Source: Candidatus Aalborgicola lynettensis
GTDB taxonomy: Bacteria > Pseudomonadota > Gammaproteobacteria > Burkholderiales > Burkholderiaceae_C
Assembly (NCBI GenBank): GCA_016719405.1
Contig: JADJZE010000018.1
Coordinates: 1-64,000 of the forward strand
Direction of reading: 5' to 3'
DNA length: 64,000 nt
Below are positions 52,003 to 60,039 of the stretch, piece by piece. The translations under genes were made by a program, and so were the position numbers. The notes beneath the pieces were generated by a model that saw only the letters and a program-made list of their open reading frames with translations, was not told the DNA's origin and ran no database searches. Positions within the stretch are counted from its first letter, which is position 1. Each line of letters opens with the position of its first letter.

Positions 52003-52914
52003 TCAATACACCTGCGGCACCAGTATCTCTTGCGGCACCGGCCCACGGATGTATTCGGGATCACGCTCGCGCGCGGGCAAATGCACCTCGGGGTGCGCAA
52101 CCTCGTGGTAAGGCACCTGGCTCAGCAGATGGTGAATGCAGTTCAGCCTGGCCTTTTTCTTGTCGACCGCAGGCACCACCCACCAGGGCGACTCATCGGT
52201 GTGGGTGCGCTCCAGCATCACCTCTTTGGCGCGGGTGTAATCTTCCCAGCGGCGGCGGCTTTCCAGGTCCATGGGGCTCAATTTCCACTGCTTGAGCGGG
52301 TCATGGATGCGGCTTAAAAAACGGGCGTGCTGCTCCTCGTCGCTGATGGAAAACCAGTACTTCACCAGCTGAATGCCGTTGCGCACCAGCATCTTCTCGA
52401 ACTCCGGCACGGTGGTAAAAAACTCTTCGAGTTGGGCATCGTCACAAAAACCCATTACCCGCTCCACCCCGGCACGGTTGTACCAGCTGCGGTCAAACAG
52501 CACAATTTCGCCCGCCGCAGGCAGGTGCGACACATAGCGCTGAAAGTACCACTGCGTGCGCTCCCGGTCATTGGGTGCGGGCAGCGCCGACACGCGGCAC
52601 ACCCGTGGGTTCAGGCGCTGGGTAATGCGTTTGATGGCACCGCCCTTGCCAGCCGAATCGCGCCCCTCAAAAATAACCACCATGCGGTGCCCGGTAGCAA
52701 CCACCCAGTCTTGCAACTTGACCAGTTCCCCCTGCAAGCGGAACAGTTCGCGAAAGTACTGCTGGCGTGCGGCTTTGGACTCGTCGGTGCCGTGGCCTGC
52801 GTTGCTGGCCATGCGGTCGTCCAGTTCCATCTCCAGTTCTTCGTCGTAGCTGTCGGCCAACTCGGCCCGCAGACGGGCGAACATTTCCTGCTCGGGCGTG
52901 CGTTCAATAGTCAT
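52003..52914 (-). CDS. ppk2: Polyphosphate kinase 2, single-domain
   Basis: A 303-residue PPK2 (class I-like). The catalytic motifs are intact: Walker A in FEGRDSAGKGGAIKRITQRL, Walker B in VLFDRSWYNRAGVERVMGF, and the lid RIHDPLKQWKLSPMD. Class I PPK2 enzymes phosphorylate NDPs with polyphosphate. The N-terminal acidic helix (YDEELEMELDDRM) is typical of the group. It is separated from pap by about 4 kb and reads on the other strand, so the two polyphosphate enzymes are independently controlled. Convergent with the kinase gene. Confidence 0.92.
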   Translation of the reverse strand: MTIERTPEQEMFARLRAELADSYDEELEMELDDRMASNAGHGTDESKAARQQYFRELFRLQGELVKLQDWVVATGHRMVVIFEGRDSAGKGGAIKRITQRLNPRVCRVSALPAPNDRERTQWYFQRYVSHLPAAGEIVLFDRSWYNRAGVERVMGFCDDAQLEEFFTTVPEFEKMLVRNGIQLVKYWFSISDEEQHARFLSRIHDPLKQWKLSPMDLESRRRWEDYTRAKEVMLERTHTDESPWWVVPAVDKKKARLNCIHHLLSQVPYHEVAHPEVHLPARERDPEYIRGPVPQEILVPQVY

Positions 52915-53036
52915 CCATTACCCCTGCGCTGCTGCGCGTTGAAAAAATCCGCCCAGCATGCAGGTGCCACGTGACAGCCACGTGACACAGTGCCGCATCC
53001 CTACAATGCCAGCTGCGTTGCACCCTGGAGACTGCC

Positions 53037-54085
53037 ATGCCCCCTTTGCACACTGACGACTGGTTGCGCCAGGCCATTGGCCTGATTGAGGCCGACTACC
53101 AGCGCAGCGCGGACACACACCTCATCCCCCTGCCACTACCGGGTTTTGCGCAGCACGGCATTGACCTGTATTTGAAAGACGAATCCACCCACCCCACCGG
53201 CAGCCTCAAACACCGGCTGGCGCGCTCCTTGTTTCTGTATGCCTTGTGCAACGGCTGGGTGCGCCAAGGCTTCACCATTGTGGAAGCCTCCAGTGGCTCC
53301 ACTGCCGTGAGTGAAGCCTACTTTGCGCGCCTGCTGGGCCTGCCGTTTATTGCCGTGATGGCCCAAAACACCTCGCCCGAAAAAATTGCACAAATTACGT
53401 TTTATGGTGGGCGCTGCCATTTGGTCGAATCGGCCCAGGCGGTGTACGGCGCGGCGCAAAATTTGGCGCTGGAAACCGGCGGCCATTACATGGACCAGTT
53501 CACCTATGCCGAGCGCGCCACCGACTGGCGGGGCAACAACAACATTGCGCAAAGCATGTTCAGCCAGATGGCCCGCGAGCGCCACCCCATTCCACGCTGG
53601 GTAGTGGTGGGCGCAGGCACCGGCGGCACCAGCGCCACTATTGGGCGCTACATTCGCTACCAGCGCCACGCTACGCAAATGTGTGTGGCAGACCCCACCG
53701 GTTCGGTGTTTGGGCAATACCACCGCACGGGCAATGCCGCACTCACCGCCGCCGGGTCCCGCATTGAAGGCATAGGCCGCCCGCGTGTGGAACCCAGCTT
53801 TATTCGCACCCTGGTCGACCGCATGTGTGAGACTCGGTGGCCGCCATGCGCAGCCTGTCTGCCTTGTTGGGCCGCAAAGTAGGCCCCTCCACCGGCACCA
53901 ACTTTGTTGGCATGTTGATGCTGGCGAAGGAGATGCGCCAGCGCGGCGAGAGCGGCTCCATCTTGTCGCTGTTATGCGACGCGGGTGAACGCTACCTGCC
54001 CACCTACCACGACGCGCAGTGGGTGCAGGCGCAGCTGGGTGATTGCACGGCGGCGCAGACCAGAATAGACGCCGCATTGGCGTAA
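53037..54085 (+). pseudogene. PLP-dependent cysteine-synthase-family protein with a frameshift
   Basis: The first frame gives 265 sensible residues of a fold-type II PLP enzyme: LKDESTHPTGSLKHRLA with the PLP lysine at 58, VEASSGSTAVSEAYFARL (SGNTG-like loop), GAGTGGTSATIGRYI. It then fails at RTLVDRM (53830), turning to CETRWPPCAA. The next frame resumes with DSVAAMRSLSALLGRKVGPSTGTNF and ends at 54085 (DAALA). A one-base deletion near 53826-53830 accounts for it. The family makes or breaks cysteine or related amino acids. Whether real decay or a sequence error is unclear. Confidence 0.78.
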
Positions 54086-54150
54086 TTTGCTATACAAATG
54101 GTAGCTGCTTGCGCACGACTGGCGGGCGTAAACGGCCCGTTTGATTGATA
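54086..54150 (+). repeat. Dispersed two-hairpin repeat, copy 10 (after the PLP enzyme)
   Basis: TTTGCTATACAAATGGTAGC, TGCTTGCGCACG, ACTGG, CGGGCGTAAACGG, then TTTGATTGAT. The first arm is perfect; the second is slightly diverged. It begins at the stop codon of the broken PLP gene. Confidence 0.7.
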
Positions 54151-54255
54151 TTTTGGCGGTAGCTGGGTTGGCAGGGGCAGACAGTTGCATCAGGCCCGGC
54201 CCGTAGCAAATCAACGGGGTGGTGCAGGAGCGAAAGTTGGCGTACGTCTATAAAC

Positions 54256-56133
54256 ATGGAAGAATCCAAGACAACGAAATGGTGTTTACGCCATCAACCC
54301 AATAAGGATGACGTGCCGACAATTTTTTCTGTCTGCGGTGTAGGCTGGCTGTGGGCCCTTGCGTTTTTCTGCACGTTCTCAGCCCACGCGGCACCACCCC
54401 TCAATCTGGTTGAAAACACCGCCAGTTATCCGCTGGGCCTGCACCTGTCGTATCTGGAAGACAAAGAGGGTCGCCTGACCCTGCAAGACATTCAGGCCAA
54501 CGAAGACTCGGCCGCATGGGTTCGCAGTGAGAAAGCCGTTCCCAGCTTTGGGTTTACGGCCTCCACCTATTGGTTTGCGCTGGACATTCACAACCAAAAC
54601 GCGACCAACTCGGAGTGGTTACTGCAGTCCCTCTACCCCCCACTGGACCATATCACCGCCCACGTGATTTACCCCAACCAAGCCGCCATGACCTACCACG
54701 GTGGTGATGCGGTTGCGTTCTCGCAGCGCGCAGTCAAACACCGCAACACGATGTTCAGTGTGCCGCTGGCCCCAGGGCAAACGGTACGCATCTACCTGGC
54801 GGTCAAAACCGAAAGCTCGCTGCAATTGCCGCTGGTGCTGCTCAGCCCCAAGGCCTTGATGGTCAAAGACCATGAAGAACAGTACGCGCTGGGCCTGTTT
54901 TATGGTTCGCTCATTACCTTGCTGATCTTCAACCTGCTGGTGTTTGCGTCGATTCGGGACATGAGCTACCTGTATTCGGTGTGGTACCTGCTGGCGTGGA
55001 TACTTTTTCAAATGGCGCTCAACGGCCTGGCATACGAATACCTGTGGCCCGAGCAAACCGCCTGGGCCAACAAGGCGGTGCCGTTCTTCATCGGGTTTGC
55101 GTTGCTGGGCATGGTGCAATTCACGCGCAGCCTGTTGCTCACGGACCAACACCTTCCGGCTATGGACCGCCTCCTGGTCTACGCGGCCGCAGGCTCCGCG
55201 GTGATCATGGCCTGGGCCCTGTGGGGCAGCTATGCCCTCGCCATTCAACTCGGCACCGCCGGGGCCATGGTTATTGCATTGCTGGTGGTGACCACAGGGG
55301 TGTTGTCGCTGCGCCGTGGTGTTCTGCAAGCCCGCTTTTTTATGCTGGCATGGTCGTGTTTACTGGTGGGCATTGTGCTGTACGTGCTCAAAACCTTTGG
55401 GTTCATCAAAAGCACTCCGTTTACCGAATACGCCATGCAAATTGGCTCTGCCTTTGAGGGCATCTTGCTCTCGTTTGCCCTGGCCCACCGCATGCGCCTG
55501 CTCAAAGACGAAAACGAACGTGTATTGGCGCAAGGCACCGCCACACTGGAACGCCGCGTACAGGAACGCACCACCCAGCTTGACCAAGCCTTGCTGAGCC
55601 TGTCCGACGCCAACGGGCGCCTGATGCAACTCAGCCACATCGATGGCCTTACCGGGGTCAACAACCGCGCGTATTTCGACGAGCAAATCGCATTTGAGTG
55701 GCATCGCTCACTCAAGGCGCGCAGCCCCGTTGGCTTGCTGCTGGTGGACGTTGACCATTTCAAACGCTTCAACGACACCCATGGGCACCAGGGTGGCGAC
55801 GCCTGCCTGCGCCTGGTGGCAAAAACCATCCAGCAACAACTGAGCAACCCGGCCAACCGCTGCTACCGCTATGGCGGAGAGGAGTTTGTCGTCTTGCTGC
55901 CCAATACCGATAGAGCCCAGAGCAGCGCCATTGCCGAGCAACTGCGCGCGGCCATTGAAGGTTTGTCATTTCAGGACGAAGGCATTGCGGCAACCGTTAC
56001 CATCAGTGTCGGGGTGAACACAGTGATTCCCAGCGAATCCACCAGTTCTGCTGCCCTTATCCATGGTGCAGACCAAGCGTTGTACCAGGCCAAGCGCGAG
56101 GGGCGCAATCGCGTTTGTGTGGTGGCCCAATAG
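54256..56133 (+). CDS. 7TMR-DISM diguanylate cyclase (GGEEF)
   Basis: A 625-residue protein: signal-like segment (WLWALAFFCTFSAHA), a periplasmic 7TMR-DISM ligand-binding domain to about residue 200, seven membrane helices (for example LYGSLITLLIFNLLVF-type and LLVGIVLYVLKTFGF), a coiled coil (TATLERRVQERTTQLDQAL), then a GGDEF domain. The active site is GGEEF at 540-544 (YRYGGEEFVVLLP), so it should make cyclic-di-GMP. There is no RxxD inhibitory site at the usual position. It is the only intact-looking cyclase in the window and stands alone, with repeats on both sides. Confidence 0.9.
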   Translation: MEESKTTKWCLRHQPNKDDVPTIFSVCGVGWLWALAFFCTFSAHAAPPLNLVENTASYPLGLHLSYLEDKEGRLTLQDIQANEDSAAWVRSEKAVPSFGFTASTYWFALDIHNQNATNSEWLLQSLYPPLDHITAHVIYPNQAAMTYHGGDAVAFSQRAVKHRNTMFSVPLAPGQTVRIYLAVKTESSLQLPLVLLSPKALMVKDHEEQYALGLFYGSLITLLIFNLLVFASIRDMSYLYSVWYLLAWILFQMALNGLAYEYLWPEQTAWANKAVPFFIGFALLGMVQFTRSLLLTDQHLPAMDRLLVYAAAGSAVIMAWALWGSYALAIQLGTAGAMVIALLVVTTGVLSLRRGVLQARFFMLAWSCLLVGIVLYVLKTFGFIKSTPFTEYAMQIGSAFEGILLSFALAHRMRLLKDENERVLAQGTATLERRVQERTTQLDQALLSLSDANGRLMQLSHIDGLTGVNNRAYFDEQIAFEWHRSLKARSPVGLLLVDVDHFKRFNDTHGHQGGDACLRLVAKTIQQQLSNPANRCYRYGGEEFVVLLPNTDRAQSSAIAEQLRAAIEGLSFQDEGIAATVTISVGVNTVIPSESTSSAALIHGADQALYQAKREGRNRVCVVAQ

Positions 56134-56278
56134 ACGGCACATCGGGTTGGTGCAAGACAGATAAGTCGCCAAAGCGGAGCCCTGCACCCGGACCCTCTTT
56201 GCCGACCGGCGGTTACGGGCCCGACAGAAGCGCCAGCATACCCTCTCACCTTGGCAAACCCTGCGCAAACAAGGCACC

Positions 56279-56340
56279 ATTTGCTACATAACTAATAGCT
56301 ACTTGCGCACACCCCATAAGCGCAAACGGCCAATTTGACC
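56279..56340 (+). repeat. Dispersed two-hairpin repeat, copy 11
   Basis: TTTGCTACATAACTAATAGC, TACTTGCGCAC, ACCCCATAAGCGCAAACGG, ending TTTGACC. Intergenic between the cyclase and the DUF4401 gene. Confidence 0.65.
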
Positions 56341-56347
56341 CAGAAAA

Positions 56348-57991
56348 CTAATCAGGCCCAATGGGCTGCAACGCCGCATCCGCCATGCCCACCAGCAGCG
56401 CACGCCCGTCGGGCAATACGCGGAACTCGCCAAAGCGGGCCTGCTCCCAGCGCTGGGCGTCGCCCTCTTTGAAAAACCAGGCGTCCGTCACCACCACCCA
56501 GGTGCCATTTTTAGGCGTGAGTTCCAGCAGCCGTTCATTGGGCGCCAGCGGCTGGGCGGAGTTGTGCAGGCGCTGCACCGTGGCCACGCTACGCCCGTCA
56601 AGCCGCACCACCATGCGGGGCCGGGCGGCGCCCAGGTCTTGCAGCAACGGCACCGCGCGCGCGTCCACGGAGGGGAAACGCAGGCGCATGTAGTCCCCCT
56701 CCATCAGCGAGCGCGGGTCCACCGGAGCCAGGGCCAGGTACAGCGGCTGGCCGCGTGCGATCAAATCCTGCTTTTGCCAGATGGCGCCATTGGCCACCAG
56801 CAGGGTCAGCACCGTGCCGCCCAGCAGGCACCACACCGCCACAGCGGGCTGGCCAGTGGTGCGGACAGCCTGGCCACCGGCTGCAGCGCCAGAGGCGCCG
56901 CCACTGGCAGCACCATGAGAGCGGTTGCCCCACCAGGCCAGCGCGCCCAGCACTGCCGCCGCCCCCACCAGCACCACCGCCTTGTCGGCCAGCGGCCAGG
57001 CGAGCTGGTAATAAAAACTGCCCACGATCCAGGCCGCTGCCAGCGCACAGGTGGATGCCAACCGCCAGCGCCGGGTGGTGGCACACACCATCAGTGCCAG
57101 CAGCACCGCCCCCAGCAGGGGCATAAACCACGCCAGACCGGCCAGCACCGCCGCCACGGCCAGGGGCATAAACTGGCGCAGCGTGGGCCAGGCGATGGCC
57201 CCCACCGCCGCACCGGCCACCACCAACGCACTGGCACCGGCCTGGATGGCATAGGTTTGCCAGTCGCGCGGGCTGCGTCCGCTGAACCAGGACAGCACCT
57301 GACCCACTTCATTGGAACCCACTGCACCACCGACCAAAAACGTGGCACCTGAGAGCCACACCAGCCCCGCCAGCGTGGCCAACAACCAACCGGCGGCCAA
57401 GGGTTCTACCAGCGCCGCCAGCGACGTGGCGCGCTGCTGCAGCCACAAGGCCAGCAGCCACACGGCCAACAAGCCATGCAACACCATCAACAGGTTGGCA
57501 CGGCCGTTTAACCAACTCCAGTGCGGCAACACAGCCACTGCCAGCAGACCCGCCGCCAGCGCCCCCAGCAGCACCCGCAACCAGTTTTTGGGAATGACCG
57601 CTGCCAGCACCAAAACCACGCCCAGCATGACCCACGAGCCCCCTGCGGTGTGCAGGTCGCGGTACACCCCCATAGCCAGCGTGCCACCCCCCACCAGCAG
57701 CGCAGGCACGGCGAGTTGTTCCACAAACAGCGCCACGCCGCTGGCACGCATAACCACCACCGCACCCACCAGCACCAACACGCCCACAACGTATGCGCCC
57801 ACGCCGTGCTGCAGCACGTCGCCTAGCAGCATGCCCACCATGGCCAGCAACGGCACGGCTGCAAACCACGCACCAACCGCCGTGAGCAGCACCACCGGCC
57901 AGGGGCGCTCGCTGCCCGTGGGCACTGTTGCGTGGGCGTGGGCGTTGGCGTGGGCGTTATCCAGCGCGGCTGTCGCTTGCGGGGTGGTCAT
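56348..57991 (-). CDS. DUF4401 / GDYXXLXY fusion membrane protein
   Basis: A 547-residue protein. The N-terminal about 370 residues form about ten membrane helices of the DUF4401 type (VVLLTAVGAWFAAVPLLAMVG, LLVGGGTLAMGVY, LLATLAGLVWLSGATFLVGG). The C-terminal part begins with one more helix (VWCLLGGTVLTLLVANGAIW) and a GDYXXLXY domain carrying the motif GDYMRLRF, where the last tyrosine is phenylalanine. These domains are usually separate neighbouring genes; here they are one polypeptide. The function is not known. The start overlaps the stop of DUF2157 (ATGA), so the pair is coupled. Confidence 0.8.
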   Translation of the reverse strand: MTTPQATAALDNAHANAHAHATVPTGSERPWPVVLLTAVGAWFAAVPLLAMVGMLLGDVLQHGVGAYVVGVLVLVGAVVVMRASGVALFVEQLAVPALLVGGGTLAMGVYRDLHTAGGSWVMLGVVLVLAAVIPKNWLRVLLGALAAGLLAVAVLPHWSWLNGRANLLMVLHGLLAVWLLALWLQQRATSLAALVEPLAAGWLLATLAGLVWLSGATFLVGGAVGSNEVGQVLSWFSGRSPRDWQTYAIQAGASALVVAGAAVGAIAWPTLRQFMPLAVAAVLAGLAWFMPLLGAVLLALMVCATTRRWRLASTCALAAAWIVGSFYYQLAWPLADKAVVLVGAAAVLGALAWWGNRSHGAASGGASGAAAGGQAVRTTGQPAVAVWCLLGGTVLTLLVANGAIWQKQDLIARGQPLYLALAPVDPRSLMEGDYMRLRFPSVDARAVPLLQDLGAARPRMVVRLDGRSVATVQRLHNSAQPLAPNERLLELTPKNGTWVVVTDAWFFKEGDAQRWEQARFGEFRVLPDGRALLVGMADAALQPIGPD

Positions 57992-58965
57992 TTGCGGCCT
58001 CCGGTCGCGTGCACTGCGGGGTCTGGTTTTGCGGCATAACGGCGGCCCAATTTCAGAATGGCACTGACCGACACACTGAGGAGCCCGGCGGCAAACAGGC
58101 CAATGAGGAACAGGCGGCCAATCCAGTCGCCGTTTGGCGAAAGGTTGCTCAACCAGCGCACCAGGCCACACACCAGCAGTGCATTGAGCCCCAGCGCCAC
58201 CACACTCAGGGCCATCACATCGAAGGTGCGCCGCTGGCTTAACACCGCCGCACAGGCGCCCAGCAACAGCACACCCAGCGCGTAATGCGGCGCCACGGTT
58301 TTGTGGAGCAGTGCGCCCAGAGCGGTGCCCGTAAAAGCCAGCACCGCCAGCACCACTGCGGTACGAAACGCCCACACGCTGGCTCCGCTGAACCGCTGCA
58401 GCGCCGGGCAAACCGCTCCCACCATGAGCAGCGCAGCCGCCCAAGCCAGCAGGTGCACCGGCAGTTGATGCGGATCCACACTCCAGCGGTGGCCACTGTG
58501 GGTATGCGTCCACAGCGCAATAGCCGTCATGGCCACCAGGGCCCAGGGTGCCCACAACACATCGGAGCGCGCCCCCAGGCACAGGGGCAGTGCCAAAGCG
58601 GCCCACAGGGCAAACAGTTGCCAGGCATCGGCCCCGGTCTGGTAGGTCTGGCCAAAGTAGGCAAACAGCGCGCCTATGCCCAGCAGCGCCAGCAGCCCCA
58701 GGGGCGCACGCGCTGCAGGGCGCATGGCAGCACCCACACCCGCGGCCAGCACCAGGGCTTGCAGCAGGCCAAAGCGCCCAAAACGGCCCAGCGTTTCCCA
58801 GTTGGCGGCAATCCACATCACCACCCCCAGCCCCCCCAGCGCAGCGGCCAGCACGGCCACGCCACGCGGCAACCAGTGCGCCAGCGCGGCGGGTTCATGG
58901 GCCGGGTTGCCCGGCGATAGAAGGGGGCGCATGGGTTTAGGCGTCATCGGGGCTGACCAGTTCAT
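57988..58965 (-). CDS. DUF2157 family membrane protein
   Basis: A 325-residue DUF2157-type protein: a short soluble N-terminus with ALAHWLPRGVAVLAAALGGLGVVMWIAANW, then about nine further membrane segments, including LFAYFGQTYQTGADAWQLF, the conserved signature of the family. DUF2157 genes typically precede DUF4401 and GDYXXLXY genes, and this order is retained. AGGA is positioned 6-7 nt before ATG 58965. The ribosome site lies inside the frameshifted end of the HD-GYP gene, so the three genes may be co-transcribed. Function unknown. Confidence 0.82.
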   Translation of the reverse strand: MNWSAPMTPKPMRPLLSPGNPAHEPAALAHWLPRGVAVLAAALGGLGVVMWIAANWETLGRFGRFGLLQALVLAAGVGAAMRPAARAPLGLLALLGIGALFAYFGQTYQTGADAWQLFALWAALALPLCLGARSDVLWAPWALVAMTAIALWTHTHSGHRWSVDPHQLPVHLLAWAAALLMVGAVCPALQRFSGASVWAFRTAVVLAVLAFTGTALGALLHKTVAPHYALGVLLLGACAAVLSQRRTFDVMALSVVALGLNALLVCGLVRWLSNLSPNGDWIGRLFLIGLFAAGLLSVSVSAILKLGRRYAAKPDPAVHATGGRK

Positions 58966-59025
58966 CGGTATCCTGAAATTGCTGCTGTATTTGCAACACC
59001 GCGTCCCACACCGCAACCAGGGCGG

Positions 59026-60039
59026 TCACGCAGGTGGGGTCAAAGTGCGTGCCTTTTCCTTGCAGCAGAAGTTTTTGGCCTCCTCAAGAGACCACGCGCG
59101 TTTGTAGGGGCGCGAGGACGTGAGTGCGTCAAACACATCGGCTACGGCAACAATGCGGCCAAACAGCGGAATGGCCTCCCCCGCCAGGCCGCGGGGGTAA
59201 CCCGAGCCATCGAACTTTTCGTGGTGGGTGTGGGCAATTTCGGCGCCCACTTGCAGGGTGGGCGCCTCGCTGCCTGCCAGCAGCTCGTAGCCGCTGCGGG
59301 CGTGGCCTTTCATGACTGAAAATTCTGCGTCGTTGAGTTTGCCGGGCTTGAGCAAAATGGCGTCGGGCGTGGCAATCTTGCCCACATCGTGCATCGGTGC
59401 GGCAGCAAAAATCATGTCCTGATCGGCCTGCGGCAGGCCCAGCTGCCGCGCAATCAGGCGCGAGTAATGCGCCATGCGCTGAATGTGGCCGCCGGTCTCG
59501 GGGTCGCGAAATTCAGCGGCACGCGAGATGCGGTAGACCAGCTCCTGCTCGCGCGCTTCGATGGAGGCGGTGGCTTTTTTGACCTCTTGCGCCAGCCAGT
59601 TGGCACGGTCGGCTTCACGCTTGGTGGCGGCGTGCAGCTTGAGCATGTTGCGCACGCGGGTAAACAGCTCTTTGTTGTCGATGGGCTTGGTCAAAAAGTC
59701 GGTGGCACCGGCTTCGAGTGCAGCGTGGCGCACTTCGCGCTGGTCGTTGGCGGTGATCATCAAAATTGGCACTTCTTCCGTGCCCGCATGGGCGCGCAAG
59801 GCTTCGATAACCTCAATGCCCGTCATTTCCGGCATGTTGTAGTCGACGATCACCAGATCAACCGCGTGGTGCAGGCAGTGGCTGAGCCCCTCGACCGGAT
59901 TGAGAAAGGAGATGGTGTCGGAATGGCTGTCACGCGCCAGCAGGTGGCGCAACAGCGTCAGGTTGACCTGGTTGTCGTCGATGAGGGCAATGCAGGATCG
60001 CAAGGCGGCAGGTGCCACGGGTTGGACAGTTTCTGTCAT
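59026..60039 (-). CDS. Response regulator with HD-GYP domain, C-terminus altered by frameshift
   Basis: The 337-residue frame has an N-terminal receiver domain (phospho-acceptor Asp66 in LVIVDYNMPE, lysine in FLTKPID), a coiled coil, and an HD-GYP phosphodiesterase domain. HD is at 217-218 (PMHDVGK) and HHEKFDGSGYPRGL at 272-285; these residues bind the metals that hydrolyse cyclic-di-GMP. After F324 the frame becomes CCKEKARTLTPPA and stops. One added base there restores LQGKGTHFDPTCV...ELVSPDDA with a stop at 58937, overlapping the DUF2157 start. A single missing base near 59072 is therefore likely. The start overlaps the kinase stop (ATGA). Confidence 0.85.
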   Translation of the reverse strand: MTETVQPVAPAALRSCIALIDDNQVNLTLLRHLLARDSHSDTISFLNPVEGLSHCLHHAVDLVIVDYNMPEMTGIEVIEALRAHAGTEEVPILMITANDQREVRHAALEAGATDFLTKPIDNKELFTRVRNMLKLHAATKREADRANWLAQEVKKATASIEAREQELVYRISRAAEFRDPETGGHIQRMAHYSRLIARQLGLPQADQDMIFAAAPMHDVGKIATPDAILLKPGKLNDAEFSVMKGHARSGYELLAGSEAPTLQVGAEIAHTHHEKFDGSGYPRGLAGEAIPLFGRIVAVADVFDALTSSRPYKRAWSLEEAKNFCCKEKARTLTPPA

